This document shows, piece by piece, positions 57,688 through 64,000 of a DNA stretch of 64,000 bases (positions within the stretch are counted from its first letter, which is position 1; each line of letters starts with the position of its first letter). Both the position numbers and the translations under genes were made by a program. Below the pieces are notes generated by a model. It worked only from the letters and a program-made list of their open reading frames with translations, did not search any database and was not told the origin of the DNA. This DNA comes from Bacillota bacterium (GTDB lineage Bacteria; Bacillota; Clostridia; Acetivibrionales; DTU013), in assembly GCA_023411575.1 (NCBI GenBank), contig JAEYOP010000020.1, forward strand, positions 124,001 through 188,000. The letters run 5' to 3'.

Positions 57688-59694
57688 ATGGACAGTAAAA
57701 AATTTCTAGGTCTTTTCATTCCGCGGGCCAGCTTTTATCTATGGGTCATATTGCTGCTGGTGGCCGTCATTGCGGTCCTGGATTGGCGCATTGCCATACC
57801 GGGCTTCCTTTTATTTGCTTTTCTTACCTATTATAATATAAGCTCGAACTATAAGAGAAAGGTTGAGATTGCAAGCTACATCGAAAATCTCAACTTCAAT
57901 ATGGATACCACGACGAAGGATACGCTGCTGAATTTCCCGATGCCCCTTGTGGTAACGGAGAGGGACGGTTCCATCGTCTGGTACAACGCTTCTTTCCGGA
58001 AAATTTCCAATGACGAGATCGCCCTGGAAAAAACGGTCAAAGCCCTTGTCAGCGAGATCAAGCCCGAGAACCCCAAGGACGACCCGGTTAACATCACCAG
58101 GCAGATCACGCTGGACGGCATGCATTACAATGTGCTGTGCAATTTCGCCAGGCATGAGAAAAGGCAGGATGGCAGCGAATATATTCTGATCCTTTATTTC
58201 ATCGATACGACGGAGCTGGTGGAGCTGAAAAAAAGGTACGCCGAGGAAAAAATCATGGCGGGTCTTATCATTATCGACAATTACGACGAGCTTATGCAGG
58301 GCATGGAAGATATCAGCCGTCCCCAGATGCTTGCGGAGATCGATAAGCGCGTGAACCAGTGGTTTGCTTTTGCAAACGGCATCATCCGGAAATTCGACCG
58401 GGACAAGTATTTGTTCCTGTTTGAATATAAATATCTGAAAGAATTCGAAGAGAAGCGGTTTGAAATACTGGACAGCATAAAGGAAATCAATATCGGAAAT
58501 AAAATCCCCGTTACGCTGAGCCTGGGCTTTGGGCTCAACGGAAAAACGCCCCTGGAGAATTACCATTCGGCGACAGCGGCCATGGATATTGCACTGGGAC
58601 GGGGCGGCGACCAGGTCGTCGTGAAAAGCGGAGACAGCTTCAGCTTCTTCGGCGGCAAGACCAGGGAACTGGAAAAGCGGACGAAGGTCAAGGCCAGGGT
58701 CATTGCCTGCGCCCTTCGGGAGCTGATGGACCAGTCGGCGGAGGTCTTCATCATGGGGCATGAAAATGGGGACATCGATTCCCTGGGAGCCTCGCTGGGC
58801 CTTTACAGGGTGGCCAAAAGCAGGGGCAAGGACGTCTGGATCGTGCTGAACAAATTGAATCCCACCATCGAGAGCCTGGTTTCCAGGATCCAGAAGAATC
58901 CGGAATACGAGGACCTGTTCATCGGCCGCAGCGAAGTGCTGGACAGGGTGGGCCGCAAGTCGCTGCTGATCGTTGTGGATACCCACCGGCCCGGATACAC
59001 CGAAATCCCGGAACTGATCGGAATGGCCGGACAGGTGGTGGTAATCGACCATCACCGCAGGGGGGCGGACTTTATCCAGGATACGGTCCTGACCTACCAG
59101 GAAACCTACGCGTCCTCGACCTGCGAGCTGGTAACGGAGATTCTGCAATATGTCGAAGAAAAGCTCAAGCTGAAACCGCTTGAGGCGGAAGCCCTCTATG
59201 CGGGCATAGTGGTAGATACCAAGAATTTTACCTTCAAAACGGGTGTCCGTACCTTCGAAGCGGCTTCCTACCTGAAGCGGCAGGGCGTGGACACGGTGGC
59301 CGTGAAGCAGCTGTTCCAGAATGACTTTACGACTTATGCCAATATCTCGGGCGTCGTCAAGAGTGCGGAGATGATCAGCAGCGAAATAGCCATTTCCATA
59401 TGTCCCCCCGGCATAAAAAGCCCGCAGTTGATTGCCGCCAAGGCGGCGGACGAGCTGTTGAACCTTACCGGCATCAGCGCCGCCTTTGTCCTGTGCAGCA
59501 TGAACAACGAGGTCTGGATCAGCGGCAGGTCCCTGGGGGACATCAATGTGCAGATGATCCTTGAAAAGCTGGGCGGCGGCGGGCATTTGTCGGTTGCCGG
59601 GGCGCAGCTTCCCGGAATTGCGCCGGAGGATGCGAAAGAGAAGCTGAAATATGCTATAATGGAATACATAAATGAATTGAACAAGCCGGTTTGA
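57688..59694 (+). CDS. gdpP: Cyclic-di-AMP phosphodiesterase GdpP
   Basis: This 668-residue membrane enzyme hydrolyses c-di-AMP to pApA and so affects osmotic and wall balance. The order is: two membrane helices (about 17-60), a PAS-like domain (90-170), a degenerate GGDEF domain (180-320), and DHH/DHHA1 phosphodiesterase domains. Catalytic motifs are IMGHENGDIDSLGASLG near 354-370, VVVIDHHRRGADFI near 450-463 (DHH) and GGGGHLSVAGAQL near 630-642. ATG 57688 gives the family-like N-terminus, with only a close GGAG ahead; longer in-frame ATGs exist inside the MazG-like gene. rplI follows 10 bases later. Confidence 0.95.
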   Translation: MDSKKFLGLFIPRASFYLWVILLLVAVIAVLDWRIAIPGFLLFAFLTYYNISSNYKRKVEIASYIENLNFNMDTTTKDTLLNFPMPLVVTERDGSIVWYNASFRKISNDEIALEKTVKALVSEIKPENPKDDPVNITRQITLDGMHYNVLCNFARHEKRQDGSEYILILYFIDTTELVELKKRYAEEKIMAGLIIIDNYDELMQGMEDISRPQMLAEIDKRVNQWFAFANGIIRKFDRDKYLFLFEYKYLKEFEEKRFEILDSIKEINIGNKIPVTLSLGFGLNGKTPLENYHSATAAMDIALGRGGDQVVVKSGDSFSFFGGKTRELEKRTKVKARVIACALRELMDQSAEVFIMGHENGDIDSLGASLGLYRVAKSRGKDVWIVLNKLNPTIESLVSRIQKNPEYEDLFIGRSEVLDRVGRKSLLIVVDTHRPGYTEIPELIGMAGQVVVIDHHRRGADFIQDTVLTYQETYASSTCELVTEILQYVEEKLKLKPLEAEALYAGIVVDTKNFTFKTGVRTFEAASYLKRQGVDTVAVKQLFQNDFTTYANISGVVKSAEMISSEIAISICPPGIKSPQLIAAKAADELLNLTGISAAFVLCSMNNEVWISGRSLGDINVQMILEKLGGGGHLSVAGAQLPGIAPEDAKEKLKYAIMEYINELNKPV

Positions 59695-59704
59695 GGAGGT
59701 CAAC

Positions 59705-60151
59705 ATGAAAGTAATTTTGAAACAGGATGTCAAGGGATTGGGAAAGAAAGAGGACATGGTCAACGTCAGCGACGGCTACGCCAGGAATTTTCTCTTCCCG
59801 AAAGGGCTTGCCGCCGAAGCCAGCGCCAGCAATATAAATGTCATGAACACCAAAAAGGAAGCCGAGAAAACCAGGAAAGACCGTGAATTGGCCCACGCCA
59901 AAGAGCTTGCGGCCAAAGTGAAGGAAATCACGGTGACGATCAAGTCCAAAGCCGGAGAGAACGGCAAGCTTTTCGGCTCCATCACGAGCAAAGACATTTG
60001 CGACCGGCTGAAGGCCGATTTCAACCTGGATATCGACAAAAAGAAGCTGGTCCTCCCGGAGCCGATCAAGGCGCTGGGAACGACGGAGGTGGAAGTGAAG
60101 CTCTATCCGGAAGTCAGCACCAAGCTTACCGTAAAGACCGTTCATGAGTAA
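59705..60151 (+). CDS. rplI: 50S ribosomal protein L9
   Basis: This 148-residue protein has the L9 N-terminal domain MKVILKQDVKGLGKKEDMVN, then VSDGYARNFLFPKGLA, a long connecting helix (NTKKEAEKTRKDRELAHAKE) and a C-terminal domain with GSITSKDICDRLKAD. GAGGAGG precedes ATG 59705. The gdpP-rplI-dnaB order is conserved in Firmicutes. Confidence 0.97.
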   Translation: MKVILKQDVKGLGKKEDMVNVSDGYARNFLFPKGLAAEASASNINVMNTKKEAEKTRKDRELAHAKELAAKVKEITVTIKSKAGENGKLFGSITSKDICDRLKADFNLDIDKKKLVLPEPIKALGTTEVEVKLYPEVSTKLTVKTVHE

Positions 60152-60174
60152 AACCGCCGGAGGGAGTCTGGATC

Positions 60175-61524
60175 GTGGATATCAACGCCATTGGAAAAAT
60201 ACCTCCTCACAATATTGAGGCGGAGCAGGCCGTCCTCGGCTGTATGCTGCTGGACGTGGACATCATTCCGACCGTCACGGAGCTGATCAAAAGTGAGGAT
60301 TTTTACAGGGACGACCACAGGGAAATATGCGAGGCCATCATCGACATCACGGAAAGAGCCGGTCCTGTCGATATTATAACCGTTTCCGAGCAATTGCAGC
60401 TCCGGGGGACGCTGGATAAGATCGGCGGACTGGACTACCTTGCCAACATTACGGCAGCGGTGCCGACGACCTCCAATGCGAAGCATTATGCAAAAATCGT
60501 GGAGGAAAAGGCGCTGCTGCGAAGGCTGATCAAAGCGGCGGCGGATATTTCCGGCATGAGCTACGAAGCTTCCGAGGAAGCGGCGTTTGTGCTGGACCGG
60601 GCGGAGAAAAGCATTTTCGATATTCTGCAGAAGCGGAATACCCAGGGCTTTACCCATATCAAGGACGTTCTGCTGGAAACCTTCAGCCGGCTGGAGGAGC
60701 TGTACAACAGCAAAGGCTTCATTACGGGAATACCCACCGGGTTTACGGATCTGGATTTCAAAACGGCTGGCCTGCAGAATTCGGACCTGGTCCTTATTGC
60801 GGCCCGTCCCGGTATGGGCAAGACGGCGTTTGCGCTGAATATCGCGCAGTACGCGGCGGTCCAGAAGCATGTGCCGGTGGCCATTTTCAACCTGGAAATG
60901 TCGAAGGACCAAATCGTCAACCGAATGCTGTGCAGCGAAGTCATGGTGGACAGCCACAAAATGAGGACCGGCAAGCTGGAGGACGACGACTGGAAAAAGA
61001 TCGCCCAGGCCCTGGCGCCCTTGTCCGACTCGCCGATCTACATCGACGATACGCCGGGCATCTCTGTGATGGATATCCGGGCAAAATGCAGGAGGCTCAA
61101 GCTGGAGAAGAATCTGGGGCTGATCGTCATAGACTACCTGCAGCTGATGCAGGGCAGGGGCAAGATAGAGAACCGGCAGCAGGAGGTTTCGGAAATTTCC
61201 CGCTCCCTGAAAATCCTGGCAAAAGAGCTGAATGTTCCGGTCGTAACCATGTCCCAGCTCAGCCGCGGTCCCGAAAGCAGGACGGACCACCGGCCGATGC
61301 TGAGCGATTTGAGAGAATCGGGCGCCATCGAGCAGGATGCGGATATTGTTATGTTCCTGTACAGGGATGACTATTACAATCCGGATACGGAGAAGAAAAA
61401 TGTAGCGGAAGTGATTATCGCAAAACACCGTAGCGGTTCGACCGGAACGGTTGAATTGAGATGGTTCGGCGAATATACGAAGTTTGCGAATTTGAAGAAG
61501 GATGAATATAGCAAGCAATATTAG
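60175..61524 (+). CDS. dnaB: Replicative DNA helicase
   Basis: This 449-residue hexameric helicase has the N-terminal primase-interacting domain (IPPHNIEAEQAVLGCMLLD near 8-26) and a RecA-like domain with Walker A ARPGMGKTAFAL near 208-219, Walker B LIVIDYLQLMQGRG near 314-327, and VVTMSQLSRGPESR (sensor) near 358. The start is GTG 60175 behind GGAGGGAG. Its last 23 bases overlap tilS, so the two are translationally coupled. It is called dnaC in Bacillus nomenclature. Confidence 0.97.
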   Translation: MDINAIGKIPPHNIEAEQAVLGCMLLDVDIIPTVTELIKSEDFYRDDHREICEAIIDITERAGPVDIITVSEQLQLRGTLDKIGGLDYLANITAAVPTTSNAKHYAKIVEEKALLRRLIKAAADISGMSYEASEEAAFVLDRAEKSIFDILQKRNTQGFTHIKDVLLETFSRLEELYNSKGFITGIPTGFTDLDFKTAGLQNSDLVLIAARPGMGKTAFALNIAQYAAVQKHVPVAIFNLEMSKDQIVNRMLCSEVMVDSHKMRTGKLEDDDWKKIAQALAPLSDSPIYIDDTPGISVMDIRAKCRRLKLEKNLGLIVIDYLQLMQGRGKIENRQQEVSEISRSLKILAKELNVPVVTMSQLSRGPESRTDHRPMLSDLRESGAIEQDADIVMFLYRDDYYNPDTEKKNVAEVIIAKHRSGSTGTVELRWFGEYTKFANLKKDEYSKQY

Positions 61525-62965
61525 CAGGCAGTTTCAACAGAAGGTCCTTGGGACGATCCGGAACCACCACCTCATAGGGCAGGGCGAGGCGGTGGTGGTT
61601 GGTGTGTCCGGGGGACCGGATTCGGTTTGCCTGCTACATGTCCTACGCGCTATTTCGGATGTTCTGGACATCCGGGTTCACGCAATTCATATCAACCATA
61701 TGCTCCGGGCAGAGGAAGCGGATGCGGACGAGGCCTCTGTAAAAGAGCTTTGCAGGGAATTGGACGTCCCCCTTTCCATTGAGCGGGTGAACATCGCGGA
61801 AATGGCCGAAAAAGCCGGCATGTCCCTGGAGGAAGCCGGCAGGGAAGCCCGCTACAGGGAGTTCGCCGCTTACGCGGCGGAGGTCGGCGCTTCCGGCATC
61901 GCCGTGGCGCACAACCGGAACGACCAGGCGGAAACGGTCATGATGCACATCATCAGGGGAAGCGGCACAGCCGGCCTGGCCGGCATGGAATTCCGGCGGG
62001 GCGCCGTGATCCGGCCACTTCTGGACATAAGCCGGAAGGAAATCGAGCAGTACTGCCAGGCGGCAGGTCTGCATCCGAGAATCGACAGCTCCAACCTGAA
62101 AAGCGACTTTACCCGCAACCGGGTGCGGCTGGAGCTCTTTCCTTATATAAATGAACACTTTGGCACGGATATCGTGGAGAGCCTTTGCAGGCTTTCCGGC
62201 CATGCGGCGGACGACAGCAGCTATCTGGAGCAATGCGCCGCCGAACTGTATCTGTCCTGTATCGATCCCAAAGGCGATGCTGTGTCCGGGGAAACTGGTA
62301 AGTGGGTATTTCTTAGCCTGAAGAAATTGAAAGACCTTCCGCCCGCGATGCTTGTCCGGGTATTGAAGCGGGCGGTTTGCGAGGTCATGGGAAACGCGTC
62401 CGGAATCGGAAGCGTTCATTATGAAACACTGGCCGGGCTGGTTTCAAACGGCAGGACCGGAAGGAAGGCGGAGCTGCCAAAAGGCTTGCGGGCGGCTGTT
62501 TCCTACGGCGGGCTCGAGCTTTTTGCCGGGAAACGGTTGGCTGCAAAACCGGCTGATTCCTTCGATGTCTCCCTGGCCGTTCCGGGGACGACCTTTGTCC
62601 CGGAACTGCAGGCATCCGTGTCCACTTTCCTTGAAACAGCTGAAAATGTTGATAACGGCCCGGATTTAGGGTATAATGCACTCGTGCAATTCTTTGATTA
62701 TGACCGGCTCAGGATGGGAATAAATATTAGAAACCGTCGGGACGGGGACGTTTTTAAGCCGTTCCGGTCAAACGGCACCAAAAAGCTGAAGGAATTTTTC
62801 ATCGACCGAAAGATCCCGCGGGAGCAAAGGGACGCGATTCCGCTTGTTTGCGCCGGCAGCGAAGTGGTCTGGGTGGTCGGGTACAAAATAAGTGATAAAT
62901 TTAAAGTAACTGAAAATACTAAAAGTGTTCTTAAAATGGAATACAACCGGAGGGCTTTTTTATGA
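61502..62965 (+). CDS. tilS: tRNA(Ile)-lysidine synthetase
   Basis: TilS converts the wobble C of the CAU-anticodon isoleucine tRNA to lysidine. This 487-residue protein has the PP-loop VVVGVSGGPDSVCLLHVL near 31-48, AHNRNDQAETVMMHIIRGSG near 136-155, and a C-terminal TilS domain (GDVFKPFRSNGTKKLKEFF near 417-435). The start ATG 61502 lies inside the end of dnaB behind GAAGAAGG. It overlaps the hpt start by 4 bases. The tilS-hpt-ftsH trio is a conserved Firmicutes block. Confidence 0.95.
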   Translation: MNIASNISRQFQQKVLGTIRNHHLIGQGEAVVVGVSGGPDSVCLLHVLRAISDVLDIRVHAIHINHMLRAEEADADEASVKELCRELDVPLSIERVNIAEMAEKAGMSLEEAGREARYREFAAYAAEVGASGIAVAHNRNDQAETVMMHIIRGSGTAGLAGMEFRRGAVIRPLLDISRKEIEQYCQAAGLHPRIDSSNLKSDFTRNRVRLELFPYINEHFGTDIVESLCRLSGHAADDSSYLEQCAAELYLSCIDPKGDAVSGETGKWVFLSLKKLKDLPPAMLVRVLKRAVCEVMGNASGIGSVHYETLAGLVSNGRTGRKAELPKGLRAAVSYGGLELFAGKRLAAKPADSFDVSLAVPGTTFVPELQASVSTFLETAENVDNGPDLGYNALVQFFDYDRLRMGINIRNRRDGDVFKPFRSNGTKKLKEFFIDRKIPREQRDAIPLVCAGSEVVWVVGYKISDKFKVTENTKSVLKMEYNRRAFL

Positions 62966-63501
62966 TGGGGGACATTGAGGAAGTACTGGTAAGCCGCGAA
63001 CAGATCAAAGGGATGGTGTCGGAGCTCGGAAAGCGCATTTCCCGGGACTATGAAGGAAAAGACCTGGTGCTTGTGGGCGTTTTGAAGGGCGGATTTGTTT
63101 TTCTGGCGGATTTGATGAGAGAAATAACAATTCCGGTGGATATGGACCTGATCGCCGTTTCCAGCTATGGCGAATCGACCCAGTCCTCCGGCGTGGTCCG
63201 CATCATAAAGGATATGGACCTGAGTGTGGCGGGCAAGCATGTTTTGATCGTCGAGGACCTCATTGATACGGGCCTCACTCTCAGCCACCTGAAGGACCTC
63301 TTCAACACCAGGGGGCCGAAGAGCGTGAAGATCTGCACGGCGTTTGACAAGCCTTCCAGGAGGAAAGTCGACATTGACGTGGAGTATGAGGGCATCGTCG
63401 TGCCGGATAAATTTATTGTGGGCTACGGATTGGATTATGCCGGGAAATACCGCAATCTGCCCGAAGTATGCACGTTGAAAAAAGAGATTTATTCAAAATA
63501 G
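62962..63501 (+). CDS. hpt: Hypoxanthine phosphoribosyltransferase
   Basis: This purine-salvage enzyme joins hypoxanthine or guanine to PRPP. It has 179 residues; LVGVLKGGFVFLADLMREI lies near 35-53, the PRPP loop VLIVEDLIDTGLTLSHL near 94-110 and the purine-contact segment VVPDKFIVGYGLDYAGKYRN near 146-165. CCGGAGGGC precedes ATG 62962; ATG 62965 is an alternative. It overlaps tilS by 4 bases. Confidence 0.96.
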   Translation: MMGDIEEVLVSREQIKGMVSELGKRISRDYEGKDLVLVGVLKGGFVFLADLMREITIPVDMDLIAVSSYGESTQSSGVVRIIKDMDLSVAGKHVLIVEDLIDTGLTLSHLKDLFNTRGPKSVKICTAFDKPSRRKVDIDVEYEGIVVPDKFIVGYGLDYAGKYRNLPEVCTLKKEIYSK

Positions 63502-63638
63502 AGCACGGATTCAGACAAATTATGTACACTGAGGGTATATAGTGAAAATGGATCGTTTATTGTGTTTTAAAATGGTTTATGTTAATATAATATAATAATT
63601 GCTGGAAAGGTTTCATTGAATGGCCGGGAGGGAGATTT

Positions 63639-64000
63639 TTGAAATATTTTAAAGGGTTGAGTTTTTATATAGTATTGATTGTAATTATATTATTCATACT
63701 TACGATATCCACCACTGCGAACAATCCGGCGCAGCTCAGCTACACGGAAATGCTTTCCCAGATGCAAAACGGGAATATCGACAGCATCGTTTTAAAGAGC
63801 GACGAAGCGATCGTAAAGCTGGTCAATCCAAGGCAGGGCTCCAAAAACAACGAATATGTGGTTTATATCTCGTCAGTGGATTCGTTTACACAGCTGGTGA
63901 CGGAAGCATACGACAACAAGCTGGTCAAGGAGTTCCGGGTCGAAAAGCCCGTGACGGCTCCATGGTGGGTTTCCATCCTGCCGACGATCGGGTTGATCGT
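63639..64000 (+). CDS. ftsH: ATP-dependent zinc metalloprotease FtsH, N-terminal part only
   Basis: The frame starts at TTG 63639 behind GGGAGGGAG and is open to the window end, giving about 120 residues. A membrane helix (FYIVLIVIILFILTIS) is followed by the extracytoplasmic FtsH domain (LSYTEMLSQMQNGNIDSIVL, then FTQLVTEAYDNKLVKEFRVE) and the start of a second helix (WWVSILPTIGLI). The AAA and protease domains lie beyond the window. Position directly after tilS-hpt confirms the call. TATAAT repeats near 63583-63595 may hold its promoter. Confidence 0.92.
   Translation, partial: MKYFKGLSFYIVLIVIILFILTISTTANNPAQLSYTEMLSQMQNGNIDSIVLKSDEAIVKLVNPRQGSKNNEYVVYISSVDSFTQLVTEAYDNKLVKEFRVEKPVTAPWWVSILPTIGLI

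Noticed and set aside
57811..59763. A 650-codon open frame on the minus strand
   Set aside because: It is the antisense shadow of gdpP and rplI, whose motifs are all on the plus strand; GC-rich third positions keep the opposite frame open.

Overview
The window looks like chromosome of a spore-forming member of the Clostridia. It carries spoVG, spoVT, spoIIE, purR and a Spo0A-type promoter, plus a sigI-rsgI pair of the kind known from plant-polysaccharide degraders (Hungateiclostridiaceae/Ruminiclostridium-like). The base composition is richer in GC than in most Clostridium. The genus is not resolvable by eye. No rRNA, tRNA or CRISPR was found.

Layout. 0-2.1 kb, minus strand: a flavodoxin-family gene cut by the window edge, and murC. 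2.3-11.9 kb, plus strand: a conserved backbone purR-spoVG-glmU-prs-pth-mfd, then a parvulin-type foldase and spoVT. 12.0-40.2 kb: a large sugar island. Operon A (12.2-19.9 kb) holds a LacI regulator, a ribose-type ABC importer, an aldose mutarotase-like protein, an SDR dehydrogenase and an SMP-30 lactonase, which together suggest periplasm-side capture and oxidation of an aldose to an aldonate. Operon B (20.0-29.5 kb) holds a CUT1-type importer without ATPase, an enolase-superfamily dehydratase, two aldo/keto reductases, a divergent transaldolase-family protein and a phosphomannose-isomerase-like cupin. Two tandemly duplicated AraC regulators follow. Then come a second dehydratase (31.6 kb) and operon D (33.1-40.2 kb): TIM-barrel epimerase, DhaK, DhaL, RpiB-like isomerase, DapA-like aldolase, FGGY kinase and a FucI/AraI-like isomerase.

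Three promoters in the island (20.0, 31.45 and 33.09 kb) share the same direct-repeat architecture with identical spacing to the -10 box. This points to one AraC-controlled regulon joining operon B, the second dehydratase and operon D. The combination of transaldolase-like, PMI-like, dehydratase and split dihydroxyacetone-kinase-like enzymes does not match a textbook pathway that I recognise, and is the best candidate here for an undescribed catabolic system.

40.5-45.5 kb: sigI-rsgI, a secreted carbohydrate-binding-type protein behind a SigI-like promoter, and a TSUP permease. 45.5-50 kb: a 201-bp MITE-like palindrome, spoIIE with a 21-bp-spaced Spo0A-type promoter, a small membrane protein, and rpsF-ssb-rpsR. 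50.4-56 kb: an oligopeptide (opp) operon. A probable antisense-oriented small RNA lies at its end. 56.3-64 kb: pheA, a MazG-like gene, gdpP-rplI-dnaB-tilS-hpt, and the start of ftsH, cut by the right edge.

In all three ABC operons the solute-binding-protein gene is followed at once by a strong hairpin, probably tuning binding protein above permease. Start codons were moved from the longest possible reading frame to the ribosome-binding-site-supported codon where stated.
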